Source: Luteolibacter arcticus
GTDB lineage: Bacteria > Verrucomicrobiota > Verrucomicrobiia > Verrucomicrobiales > Akkermansiaceae
NCBI RefSeq assembly: GCF_025950235.1
Contig: NZ_JAPDDT010000023.1
Location: forward strand, 18,728-82,727
Direction: 5' to 3'
Length of the DNA: 64,000 bases
This document shows, one piece after another, positions 1-8,882 of the stretch. The notes beneath the pieces are model-generated. The model saw nothing but the letters and a program-made list of their open reading frames with translations. It was not told the origin of the DNA and did not search any database. Numbering within the stretch: the first letter of the stretch is position 1; each line of letters starts with the position of its first letter. Both the position numbers and the translations under genes were made by a program.

Positions 1-679
1 TGCCCCAACCCGGCGGCTCTCTATCGATGTCGGCTTCGCGGATCGAGCGGGCGAGACAATCCAACAAATGCTGTCGCTCGCGAGCCTCCACGACCGTGGC
101 CCTACCGAAAACCTCATAGTGGTAGAAGATGCTTGGAAAATACGGCTGGGAATCGGGAGCCTCCCCCGCTCGATGCACCAATGAGCCGAGATGCGTCAGA
201 CGCCCCAAGGACAATATCTCGATGGTAGCGCCGTTCGCTCCCATTGCATCGATCCGCGAGGCGATCTCTCCTTGCCGTTGAACTCTCCCATGGACCGGCG
301 AGAAGAAGAAGTCGGTCCCGTGATCCATAGCGGTCGAAGCATCCCACTCTCCACCGATCTTCGAGAAGCCCCAGAACTGACCGATGCTCGTGGCCCAGAG
401 CCCGGAGTCCGGCTGCTCCTCCACCCGCACCAGGTCACCCATCCTGCAATCCCATGGATGGCAGAGATTCCGCCATGCGGTGGTCCACCCGAACTCAAGC
501 GGCCGGACATAGCTTCCCGACCATCTCCAATCTTCCACCGCCTTCCTTCCTCCCGGCGACACGGAGGCATCAATCTCCAGAGGCGGCGGCAGGTAGAACG
601 GCCGGAAGCACCACGCAACGTAGGCGGCGATGCTGACGAGCACAGCGCCGGAGAGAATGATGGCGGTGCGCTTCTTCAT
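1..679 (-). CDS. Exported or membrane-anchored protein of unknown function (3' end beyond window)
   Basis: An open frame runs leftward from an ATG at 679 to the window edge without a stop, giving at least 226 residues. It starts MKKRTAIILSGAVLVSIAAY, a positively charged N-terminus followed by one hydrophobic helix, so the product is probably anchored in the membrane or exported. The remainder is rich in Trp and Gly and matches no family I recognise. The ATG lies one base after the TGA of the upstream gene (TGACATG), so the two are probably translationally coupled and co-transcribed. The C-terminus is missing from the window. Overlapping frames on both strands lack a comparable start and signal segment. 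Confidence 0.72.
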   Translation of the reverse strand, partial: MKKRTAIILSGAVLVSIAAYVAWCFRPFYLPPPLEIDASVSPGGRKAVEDWRWSGSYVRPLEFGWTTAWRNLCHPWDCRMGDLVRVEEQPDSGLWATSIGQFWGFSKIGGEWDASTAMDHGTDFFFSPVHGRVQRQGEIASRIDAMGANGATIEILSLGRLTHLGSLVHRAGEAPDSQPYFPSIFYHYEVFGRATVVEARERQHLLDCLARSIREADIDREPPGWG

Positions 680-680
680 G

Positions 681-1586
681 TCATTTCTCCAGAGCTTCCG
701 TTCCCTGCTCTTCACCGGCCGTGTGCGACTTCATCGGGCCGGTGATGATCTTGCCGAATTCGTAGTAGGGGTAAATCACGCGCTCCACATCCGGGCCATA
801 CTCGCGCCGGTCCTTCACCCAGCAGCGGACGAGACGGAAGCGCAGGAGTTTTCCTCCCCCTTTGTCCTTCCTCTGGAGGAGCCACTGGCCATCAACGCCC
901 AGATCGAATTCGGCGTCGAACTCTCCCATCGTCCCGAAGCCATGGATCATGTCCATGGTCCCGCCCCAGACGGGTGCCATTCTCCGGTTCACCCCATCCA
1001 CCGATTCGTGTTCGATCAAGTCGGGAATAAGGTCGAGCAGCGCTTGGATGGAGGGAGGCGGTGGTGTATCCGGCAAGGGCGGTCGGGATGATGCACGGGG
1101 ACTGCCCTCGCGATAGAGGGTGAGGCGAGACAGGCTCTCGGTCTTCAGATCCCGCTTCATGAAGACCATGGCATCGGGCTCTGCATCGGACACGCTTACC
1201 ATATAGCGGCCCGACTCGGTGAGAAACAAGAGGTGGTCGGCGCCTAGCAGAAAGCTCCGACCTTCGAGATCAGGCCAATCGGGCGTCTGTCCGAATTTCA
1301 AGACGTTCCATTCCACCGTGGCTTTCTTCTCGCCATCCGCCGAGATCCAGGTCCCTGCGAGCTTCTTCATCCGGTCCGACGCCTTCTTGTCTTCGGCCTC
1401 TCTCATTCGCCATGCTTCCTCCCGCACTGCGGCCTGGCTCACCTCAGCGGGATCCGCGACCGTCACCACGGGCTTGGCCGGCCTGGCGGAGCTGTCACGC
1501 TCACCCATCCGGTAGCCGAGCACCAATCCCATCAGGCAACCCAAGGCGAAAACCACGACCAGTGAGACGATCCGCTGCACTCGCAT
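681..1586 (-). CDS. Membrane-anchored protein of unknown function
   Basis: 301 residues. The N-terminus (MRVQRIVSLVVVFALGCLMG) is a single hydrophobic segment, probably an uncleaved anchor or signal peptide, followed by a charged stretch. A segment around residues 75-160 (KLAGTWISADGEKKATVEW, then alternating hydrophobic and polar residues) looks like a small beta-rich domain. The C-terminal part after a proline-rich spacer (PLPDTPPPPS) is not recognised. It is the first gene of a tight pair with the gene ending at the window edge. No close family can be named. Confidence 0.75.
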   Translation of the reverse strand: MRVQRIVSLVVVFALGCLMGLVLGYRMGERDSSARPAKPVVTVADPAEVSQAAVREEAWRMREAEDKKASDRMKKLAGTWISADGEKKATVEWNVLKFGQTPDWPDLEGRSFLLGADHLLFLTESGRYMVSVSDAEPDAMVFMKRDLKTESLSRLTLYREGSPRASSRPPLPDTPPPPSIQALLDLIPDLIEHESVDGVNRRMAPVWGGTMDMIHGFGTMGEFDAEFDLGVDGQWLLQRKDKGGGKLLRFRLVRCWVKDRREYGPDVERVIYPYYEFGKIITGPMKSHTAGEEQGTEALEK

Positions 1587-1932
1587 GGACTAGCACCACG
1601 GGAGTCCGCGTCAATGCGGAGATGATTGGCGAGTGGCCGTTCGGCCTGAATTAATGAGTCTGCTCCGACGACTGAGACGTGAGGCAGTCCTGGCAGAGAG
1701 GGTCGCGGAGATGCGGATGGGAAGGATTGGCGATGGCGAGTGGAACGCGCTTCCTCCTCCCAAGGTAGGCGCGTTGGTAACAACGCGGAAGCACGGGAGG
1801 CATCCGCTTTCAAGGACCGCTCCGCGCTATCACCAGCGCGCCTACATGAGAAGCTTCACTCGTGGGAAGACTACCGCAGGGACGCAGAGGTCGCAAAGGA
1901 ACGCGGAGAGCACGAATGGACGCCTTGGAAGA
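1587..1932. repeat. Gene-free spacer with degenerate repeats
   Basis: No convincing gene. Around 1766-1795 is a short palindrome (GTAGGCGCGTTGGTAACAAC), related to the pair of copies near 22.2 kb. Around 1872-1915 is a copy of the widespread 'GACGCAGAGGTCGCAAAGGA' repeat, which generates spurious AETQRSQR-type peptides when translated. Confidence 0.6.
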
Positions 1933-2727
1933 TTACGGACGCGGGAGATACCCGAACTCGATCATGGTATCGTGCCACGGGGCACGCTCCGAGGATTGGG
2001 GAAACTTCTCCGCAGCGTCGGCCAGGATGTCGCGTGCTCCATTCTCATCGCCGCTATGGAAGCCCATGGCGGCCCGGGTGTAGGCGGCGAGCAGGCTGTC
2101 CCCTGCAGCGACGTTCGCGGCTGCCAGGCGATCGAAGGCCTCGGCGTCACCCTTCCCTGCCTCGCACAGCATCAGCTTGAAATCGATCAGCGCGCGGAGG
2201 GCCGCGTCCGAGTCCGCACCCGCCCGCTGTTTCGCCTGCTGGAATCCTTCGATCGCTTCATCCCACCGACGGGTGACGAAGTAGACCTCGGCAAGGTTGA
2301 AACGAACCGAGGCATCCTCCGGGCTCTTCCGTGATGCCTCGGAGAAATCATTCAACGCCTTCGCAAAGTCCCTGTTCTCCACATGGCAGGCGCCGCGGAG
2401 ATTGATGAATTCGGGCTCGGATTTGAATTCATCCGGCACTCCCTCCAGCGTCGCGAAGGTCCCCGCGATGTCCTTCTTCCTGAAAGAAGCGTAGCCGGAC
2501 TCCATCGATTGGCGGAACCGCTCGCGCTTGGCGTCGGCCACCTCGGCGGCCTTGGCCTCCGCCTCCGCCTCGGCTTTCGCTTGGTCGGCGGCCGGGCTCG
2601 CGACAGGTGCCTCGCTCGAGGGAGGACTGGAGGTGGTGGCGGAGGATGCCGCGCTGTTAGACGCGCGCTTGCAGGCCATGGCCGCGAATGCCAGGGTGAT
2701 CGAGCCGCCGATGAGGAGAGGTTTCAT
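1933..2727 (-). CDS. TPR-repeat lipoprotein
   Basis: 264 residues. The start MKPLLIGGSITLAFAAMAC ends in a lipobox (FAAMAC), indicating lipidation at Cys19 and export. A Ser/Pro/Ala linker (to about residue 50) and an Ala/Glu/Lys helix follow, then tetratricopeptide-like helical pairs: one around 80-125 (with EFINLRGACHVENRDFAKAL) and one around 125-165 (VRFNLAEVYFVTRRWDEAIE), with weaker repeats to the end. TPR lipoproteins usually scaffold periplasmic or envelope complexes; the partner is not evident here. Neighbours are unrelated small genes on the same strand. Confidence 0.85.
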   Translation of the reverse strand: MKPLLIGGSITLAFAAMACKRASNSAASSATTSSPPSSEAPVASPAADQAKAEAEAEAKAAEVADAKRERFRQSMESGYASFRKKDIAGTFATLEGVPDEFKSEPEFINLRGACHVENRDFAKALNDFSEASRKSPEDASVRFNLAEVYFVTRRWDEAIEGFQQAKQRAGADSDAALRALIDFKLMLCEAGKGDAEAFDRLAAANVAAGDSLLAAYTRAAMGFHSGDENGARDILADAAEKFPQSSERAPWHDTMIEFGYLPRP

Positions 2728-2760
2728 TGTGGCAGATGGTGTGGTTTGCCGGGGATAAAT

Positions 2761-2976
2761 TCAGGGATGTTCGTGGACTCTGAGTTCTGCCAAGGCTCGC
2801 TCGTAGTCCTCGTCATTCAAAGTCCAGAGCTCGGGAGTGTCGGGGTCCGCGAGCCAGGTGCCCGAGGCGGCATTGACGAACTCATTCCGGACGGTCGTGG
2901 GGATCCCCGCGCTTTCCAGGATGGATTGGTAGAGACCCACCTTCTCGCTCTGGTGGCTTTTGAAGATCATCTTCAT
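2761..2976 (-). CDS. DUF2007-type small protein
   Basis: 71 residues from the ATG at 2976 (MKMIFKSHQSEKVGLYQSIL). The order of a short beta strand, an SxxEKxGLYQSIL helix, then AGIPTTVRNEF matches DUF2007, a small ferredoxin-like fold annotated as putative signal-transducing proteins. An in-frame ATG 45 bases upstream exists, but the domain begins exactly at 2976, so the shorter start is preferred. Function unknown. Confidence 0.8.
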   Translation of the reverse strand: MKMIFKSHQSEKVGLYQSILESAGIPTTVRNEFVNAASGTWLADPDTPELWTLNDEDYERALAELRVHEHP

Positions 2977-3048
2977 GGATGGAGTCCTATCCCTGCCAAC
3001 CCTTGCGGCTGGCCGCCCCAAAACGGAAGCAAGGAATCCGCCCGGGGG

Positions 3049-4209
<1,161 letters not shown>

Positions 4210-4656
4210 CCTGCGGAGTCATGTTAGACCCGATTTCGGCTGCCAATGGAAGACCGGGTTTCGAATCGGGCACCATGCCCGGTCGATGGGGAAGTGACGG
4301 GAGGCCTGGAGAGGCTTCGGGTGGGAGGTAATGAGTCGTCGGTATTGACCGTGACATCCCTGTTTTCGTTGAGTCTTCGCGGTCGAAGAATCTGGACCGG
4401 GATGGATAGGATGGATGGGGATTCAAAATGCCGGAGAAGCTGGAACTGAAGACCTCAAGAATCCTATCCATCCCATCCATCCTGCTTAGTCCCAAAAAGA
4501 ACCCCGGCAGCGACCGGATGACCGATCGAGAGGTGCCTGAACTACGCGCCATTCATCGCGGCTCATTATGGCATCGGTCGAATCCCGGAACGCGGGGCGG
4601 TTCCGGGCCTGCTGAAATCCCTTCCGGGATTCGATGGCGCGGAAACGCGGCCTCAC
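4210..4656. repeat. Gene-free spacer with inverted GGATGGATAGGATGGAT repeats
   Basis: No supported gene. Around 4399-4425 the sequence reads GGATGGATAGGATGGAT and around 4463-4485 its complement ATCCATCCCATCCATCCT, followed by CCCAAAAAGAACCC. The same pattern recurs near 39.6 kb and 52.2-52.5 kb, so this is a dispersed repeat family. A TGTTAGA heptamer lies at 4219-4225. Confidence 0.6.
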
Positions 4657-5478
4657 TCACCTCGCCGGTCTCTCGCCATCGGCGGGCGAGACCGGTTTGC
4701 GAGGAGCTGCCGGGGTGCTGCGAAGCGTCTTCCAGATCTCGCCCTCCGCCGCCTTGGCATTCGGAAACGGCTGCTGGCCTTCAGGGATCACGATGATCGC
4801 GACGGAGGTCAGATAAGCGTCCATCCTTCCCTGACGCGCGATCTCGGCCAAGAGGTCGAGGTAGCGGATGTTCTCCGCCGTGTAGTTGATCTTGCGTTCG
4901 CCTGCTTCGGCATCCGGGACCGCGGCGTCGTCCTCCTCGCCCGCGTGACGAGACGAGCCGATGATCATGGAAACTCCCCCGAGCTGATCCGGATCGTGTT
5001 TACTGGCAAGACTCCTCGCGAAATCGAACGCCTCTTCCACCTCCGCGTCTGAAATCTCCACCTTCGGAATCACGATGCGATTCAAGAAAGCGACGACGGA
5101 GTTCTCTTCGACCGCGACGGGCGGATAGGTGATGGCCGGCAATCTCCGTTCGCGCTTCGATACGGGAGAGAGCATCGCGAAGACCAGCAACCCGCAGGTG
5201 GAGGCGAACAACAGCACCAGGATGTTGTTCACGATGAAATAGCGGGCCGCCCCGCTGGCACGCCTCTTCAAATCAAGCGCCTTTGTCACAACCATCGGCT
5301 CCAGCACGATGAAGTGAGGGAGCATCGCAAACAAGATGGGACCGAACAACGACTGTCCCGGCGCGAATGTGACCACGGACACGAGACCGACCAGTAGCAG
5401 GGAAATGATGACTCCCAGATACAGAACATGAAGGTCGATCGGTAGAGGCACTCGATGCATCGCGTCGTCGGCTTTCAT
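4657..5478 (-). CDS. Four-TM protein with secretin/STN-like C-terminal domain
   Basis: 273 residues from the ATG at 5478. An in-frame extension to 5874 exists but consists of repeat DNA (AETQRSQRNTE), so the start MKADDAMHRVPLPIDLHVLY is preferred. Four hydrophobic segments lie near residues 14-36, 42-62, 85-105 and possibly at the very start. The C-terminal half contains VEISDAEVEEAFDFARSLA, then KINYTAENIRYLDLLAEIA and a final beta strand. This is the order of the short STN/secretin N-terminal-like repeats common in Verrucomicrobia (amphipathic 'xxAxxEAFxFxR' helix plus 'INYTAEN..L..LAEIA'). Function unknown; the domain assignment is by pattern only. Confidence 0.65.
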   Translation of the reverse strand: MKADDAMHRVPLPIDLHVLYLGVIISLLLVGLVSVVTFAPGQSLFGPILFAMLPHFIVLEPMVVTKALDLKRRASGAARYFIVNNILVLLFASTCGLLVFAMLSPVSKRERRLPAITYPPVAVEENSVVAFLNRIVIPKVEISDAEVEEAFDFARSLASKHDPDQLGGVSMIIGSSRHAGEEDDAAVPDAEAGERKINYTAENIRYLDLLAEIARQGRMDAYLTSVAIIVIPEGQQPFPNAKAAEGEIWKTLRSTPAAPRKPVSPADGERPAR

Positions 5479-5931
5479 GGCAGTCGTGAGTTCCGGGATG
5501 AGACTCTTATAGGCCAGACGGGATCGACAACGAAATCGGCGAAATCGACGAAAAGCGAAAGCACCGAATTCCAGATCTGCGGCGATTGCTTGAGAGCCCG
5601 CCCTGAATGGCAGGGAATCGAGCCCCACCTCACAGCTCCGGCCAGAATTCCCTGGATATGATGAGTTAACCGCGGAGACGCGGAGGCCGCAAAGGATCGC
5701 AGAGTGGAAAGACAAACCTGCAATTCGCCAAAGGATCCCGAGATGCCTTCGTCCCAGGATGATCTCTGTGTTCCTCTGCGACCTCTGCGTCTCCGCGGTG
5801 AAATCCAGCGGAAAATAACAGACCTGAACCCGTGCCCTTGAGCCCGCCCCGACAAAACCCAGCCAAGGTTCCATCCAAATTTCGTCCGTTTCGCTCGTTT
5901 CGTTGTCCCCTTCCGGACCTCCAGGGGCGAA
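5479..5931. repeat. Gene-free spacer with an inverted pair of 'GACCTCTGCGTCTCCGCGG' repeats
   Basis: Around 5668-5708 is one arm (CCGCGGAGACGCGGAGGCCG) and around 5757-5812 the opposite arm (CTGCGACCTCTGCGTCTCCG), about 60 bases apart. This is the AETQRSQR-type dispersed repeat in inverted arrangement. No gene is supported. Confidence 0.6.
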
Positions 5932-6291
5932 TCATTCCGTGAGCGCCGGAGGTTCGGGAATCGGCCAGGCGTCCAGACCTTCCCCCCACTTCCCAATCGC
6001 CAGTTCACCGGTGATGGCGGCCCCATCCCGAATGGCGTCGAGCATCGAGAGGTAGTCATACATGAACCCATGATCGTCATGGAACCGGCCGAACCATTGG
6101 CGGAAGTAGTCGAGATCGAAGTGCGGATTCCGGTAGGCCGAGGGCAGATTGTGGCAAGCGTACGCGAGCGCGGCGATGGCCTTGAGATTGCGCTGCGAGC
6201 ATCGCAACTGGAGCTCATGGAACACGTAGCCTAACAGCACCTCGATCTGCTGCTTCTGGATGTCCGTGCAGTCCATGGGATGGTGCGCCAT
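5932..6291 (-). CDS. Conserved-looking small protein of unknown function
   Basis: 119 residues from the ATG at 6291 (MAHHPMDCTDIQKQQIEVLL). The ATG overlaps the stop of the upstream gene by one base (TGATG), which supports this start over an in-frame ATG at 6327. The sequence is helical and rich in aromatic residues (RQWFGRFHDDHGFMYDYLSM), without signal peptide. No family is recognised. Confidence 0.65.
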   Translation of the reverse strand: MAHHPMDCTDIQKQQIEVLLGYVFHELQLRCSQRNLKAIAALAYACHNLPSAYRNPHFDLDYFRQWFGRFHDDHGFMYDYLSMLDAIRDGAAITGELAIGKWGEGLDAWPIPEPPALTE

Positions 6292-6707
6292 CAATCGGAG
6301 TTTGGCCAGGTCAGCACTGCGGAGCATTCACCGAAGCCAAGAAAATCGTGGTCGGGGTGTTCGGTGATGGTGACCCAGAGCCAGGCTTCCCGTGAATCCT
6401 CCATTCGCGATCGATCGACGCGGATTCCAGTGGTCGCGCGATATCCTGAAAGCAGGCGATCCACGGCATCGCAGGTGTCAGCCGACGGTGATCCCCAGCC
6501 TTCGGGGAAGATCCTGCAGAGCGCGCATTCCAACGAGTCCTCGTAGGACGGGTGATCGTAGTCATTCGAGATGGGGACGAATGCCCCTTCCAGCTCCGGA
6601 TGATCACAGCCGGTACCATCGGTCTGATTCGTGTAAACGATCCCGGTCGGGCGCGGGACGATGAGCCCGGCTCCCACCATGGTCCAGAGGCGAATGAGTG
6701 GCTTCAT
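6291..6707 (-). CDS. Small protein of unknown function
   Basis: 138 residues. It is followed with a one-base overlap by the 119-residue gene and itself overlaps the upstream VOC-family gene by four bases (ATGA), so three genes form a tight operon. The N-terminus is mildly hydrophobic (LIRLWTMVGAGLIVP) but not a clear signal peptide. The rest carries several Cys (CDHPELEG, CALCRIF, CDAVDRL). Function not recognised. Confidence 0.6.
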   Translation of the reverse strand: MKPLIRLWTMVGAGLIVPRPTGIVYTNQTDGTGCDHPELEGAFVPISNDYDHPSYEDSLECALCRIFPEGWGSPSADTCDAVDRLLSGYRATTGIRVDRSRMEDSREAWLWVTITEHPDHDFLGFGECSAVLTWPNSD

Positions 6708-7087
6708 TGCGGTGCGGAAGGCGGTCGGCAGACGAGTTCCACGCGATGACCGTCAGGATCCGCAACGACAGCACGGCGGCCCCATTCGCTGTCGGCGGGC
6801 GGCTGGATAATGGTGCCGCCGGCTTCCACGAGCGGATCGAGGCAGGCATCGACCGCGTCCACGCTGAAACCGATGCGGACGCTCGTAGTGGAGCCGGCCT
6901 TGGCATTGGCGGGATAGATTTCGAAGACGGCGCCTCCTTCGCAGGGTTCGGCAGCGAGGTGCTCCGGACCGGTGCCATGGCGGTGGCGCTCGAAATGCAG
7001 ACCGAGCACCCGATAGAAGCGTTCCGCGCGATCAAGATCGGCTGAGCGGATGACGAGAAGATTCAGAAATGGTGGCGGGGTTTGCAC
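6704..7087 (-). CDS. Glyoxalase/bleomycin-resistance (VOC) superfamily protein
   Basis: 127 residues, a full-length single VOC module pair. The N-terminal beta-alpha-beta unit is FLNLLVIRSADLDRAERFYR, with the typical 'S.D...A..FY..LG' signature; the C-terminal unit contains RAVVADPDGHRVELV, the usual 'DPDGH.vEL' ending. VOC proteins are metal-dependent lyases, dioxygenases or binding proteins in the cytoplasm; the substrate cannot be told from sequence. It heads the overlapping three-gene unit 7087-5932. Confidence 0.88.
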   Translation of the reverse strand: MQTPPPFLNLLVIRSADLDRAERFYRVLGLHFERHRHGTGPEHLAAEPCEGGAVFEIYPANAKAGSTTSVRIGFSVDAVDACLDPLVEAGGTIIQPPADSEWGRRAVVADPDGHRVELVCRPPSAPQ

Positions 7088-7174
7088 GGGGGCCTTTCCT
7101 TGGCGTCGATGTTAGAGGTGCGGAGCGCCTTTTCTGCTAGCTGAGCGTCCCAAGAGCAAGAGACGCGGCGAAGC

Positions 7175-7678
7175 TCACTCCTCCCGCGGCGCGTCCTTTT
7201 TGCGATCCTCCTTCCGGGCCTCGGCTGCAGCCTGATAGAAGGATGCCTGGCGCTCGGCCACACCAATCAATTCCTCGGGCCGGCCAGTCCACCACCAGTC
7301 GGGCTTGGCGACCGGTAAGTAGGCGGCGAGATAGCCGAGGGTAAGGGTGACCAGCGCCGCCGCACCGGATAGCTCCGCGGCGAAAGAAGCGGTCTTTCGC
7401 GGAACGGCAATCAGGGCGACAGCCAAGATCAGGGCAGGCAGATAGAGAGCCCATTCATGCGAGAGGATGACGCGGGTGAGCCATGGACTTCGCTCGCCCC
7501 TGAGATCGAGAGATGCTTCACTGCCAGAGGCGGCCAAGGTGAGGCGATAGTAGAAGTCCCAGTCGCGCAGTGACTCGCTGATGAGGTAGGCGAGGACGGC
7601 CACCGCGATGGTGCCGATGAATGCGATCCACCGGCGGTGATGAGACGTGAGGCTTGCGTTCTTGCCGGACAGTTCCAT
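7175..7678 (-). CDS. Three-TM membrane protein of unknown function
   Basis: 167 residues with hydrophobic helices near residues 17-35 (WIAFIGTIAVAVLAYLI), 75-92 (LPALILAVALIAVP) and 98-118 (ELSGAAALVTLTLGYLAAYL), then a charged C-terminal tail (KEDRKKDAPREE). No recognised family. It is preceded by a gap containing a paired palindromic element. Confidence 0.7.
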   Translation of the reverse strand: MELSGKNASLTSHHRRWIAFIGTIAVAVLAYLISESLRDWDFYYRLTLAASGSEASLDLRGERSPWLTRVILSHEWALYLPALILAVALIAVPRKTASFAAELSGAAALVTLTLGYLAAYLPVAKPDWWWTGRPEELIGVAERQASFYQAAAEARKEDRKKDAPREE

Positions 7679-8097
7679 GGGTACTGTGTGAAGTTGAGTT
7701 TCTCAGGGAAAGAGAACAAGATGGATCTTTTGGAGGAGAGGGCAGGTGGGCTGAGAGGATATTCATCTTCCGCCGCGGCATGAAGAGGATGAAGTCACCC
7801 GGTGGCCCCGCGCGATGAAAGCCGAAGGCCCTCGGACTGCTGCGATTCTTCGCAGCTCTTGAATGGACGGTGAGGCGGTCTGCCATGGTGGGATGAAGCG
7901 ATCCCAGAGGGCCGCTTCACTCTGCTAGAGAAGGCCTGCCTCACCCTACACTCGAAAGCTGCGAAAAAATCGCAGCAGTCCAAGGGCGGCTGCGCCGCGG
8001 TCATCGGGCGGACAGGGATCCAAGGGCCCGCCACCCTCCATTTTGATACTTTTTTTACGCCCCCGGCCGCGACTTTGACTTCCCCCCTCCGGCCGCC
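7679..8097. repeat. Gene-free spacer holding paired palindromic element copy 1
   Basis: Apart from the inverted-repeat element at about 7815-8008, no gene is visible. The spacer separates leftward genes (7678 and below) from rightward genes (8098 onward), so divergent promoters are expected here; I could not identify boxes. Confidence 0.55.
7815..8008. repeat. Paired palindromic element, copy 1
   Basis: The left arm contains CTCGGACTGCTGCGATTCTT followed by CGCAGCTCTTGAATG, a small hairpin (CTGCGA/TCGCAG). About 110 bp later the right arm reads CACTCGAAAGCTGCG, then CGCAGCAGTCCAAGG, the approximate reverse complement of the left arm. Outer flanks differ: GCCGAAGGCC on the left, GGCGGCTGCGCCGCGG on the right. 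Confidence 0.85.
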
Positions 8098-8511
8098 ATG
8101 GGACGATGCCCCTGCGTGAAACGTCTGCTTTTCTTCCTCGCCGGGCTTGTGGTCGCGGGCAGCGCCGCCGTCTGGTGGTTCACCGGACGCGAGGAGGAAG
8201 CGCCGATCCCCGATGAAAAGCGGGTGGCGATGATCGAGCTGGAGGACAAGCAATCCGGCCCCGGGTATTTCCATGCGGAGGCCGATGCGCAGCCCGATGA
8301 GCAAGGGATCCGCTGGATCGCCCCGGACAAGGCGGCCGCCCAGATCGACCGGGTAATCCGCGAGCGGAAGCTGGAGGAAGTGGAGCGCGAGAAGCTGGCC
8401 CGGCTGATTGACGAGGTATCCGAGCTGCATCCCTCGCGGACAGTCGGCGGCAGCCGCGTGAATGTGGCGCGCTTGAATGTAGCGCTGGATGCGAATGCCA
8501 ATGCGCGGTAA
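8098..8511 (+). CDS. Shortened KdpC-like protein
   Basis: 137 residues. One N-terminal TM (VKRLLFFLAGLVVAGSAAVW) is followed by a periplasmic segment that parallels KdpC: GPGYFHAEADAQP matches the KdpC 'GYFHGRPSA' region, IAPDKAAAQIDRVIRERKL matches 'ITPQAAAWQIPRVAKARNL', and SRVNVARLNVALDAN matches the conserved 'xxVNxxxLNLALD' C-terminus. KdpC is the small subunit of the KdpFABC potassium pump and is normally about 190 residues; here the middle is shortened and no kdpA, kdpB or kdpF is nearby. The next gene encodes the Kup potassium transporter. A GTG at 8116 is an alternative start. Confidence 0.6.
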   Translation: MGRCPCVKRLLFFLAGLVVAGSAAVWWFTGREEEAPIPDEKRVAMIELEDKQSGPGYFHAEADAQPDEQGIRWIAPDKAAAQIDRVIRERKLEEVEREKLARLIDEVSELHPSRTVGGSRVNVARLNVALDANANAR

Positions 8512-8882
8512 TACGCCGGGGCACACATGCACGGCGTGTGCGGTCCTGCTAGAAACGATTGCCTCACGATGACACCGGCTTCAGCTAGCAAAGTGATCCC
8601 CCCACGTCGTGTGCGAATGGCTGCATCGGGTGGAGGATCTCCAACGGCTTTGAGAACTGCTTCGGCCGCACTCGGAGAGTGCGGACCACCTTTTCGTAGC
8701 GAATCGACTTCGTCGTTCCGGCGGGGGGCGGACCGCATCGTGAATCCAAGTGGCGACTCGACTTGTGGCCCCGCCCAGCCGGAATGGCGCAGCCACTCAG
8801 CTACGAAGCGAAGAATCTCCCACGACCTCAAGAACTGCCTCCGCCGCACCCGGAGAGTGCGGACCACTTTGATCTCCCGACC
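8512..8882. repeat. Gene-free spacer with GTGCGG palindromes
   Basis: Two copies of CCGCACxCGGAGAGTGCGG lie near 8668-8690 and 8843-8864, each a hairpin. Between them are fragments of a third family (CCGGAATGGCGCAGCCACTC near 8794). An open frame extends from 8763 into kup but consists of these repeats, so kup is taken to start at 8883. Confidence 0.6.

Noticed and set aside
5479..5874. N-terminal extension of the four-TM protein containing AETQRSQRNTE
   Set aside because: This peptide is the translation of a dispersed nucleotide repeat found in several frames and both strands in the window; the membrane protein has a good internal start at 5478.
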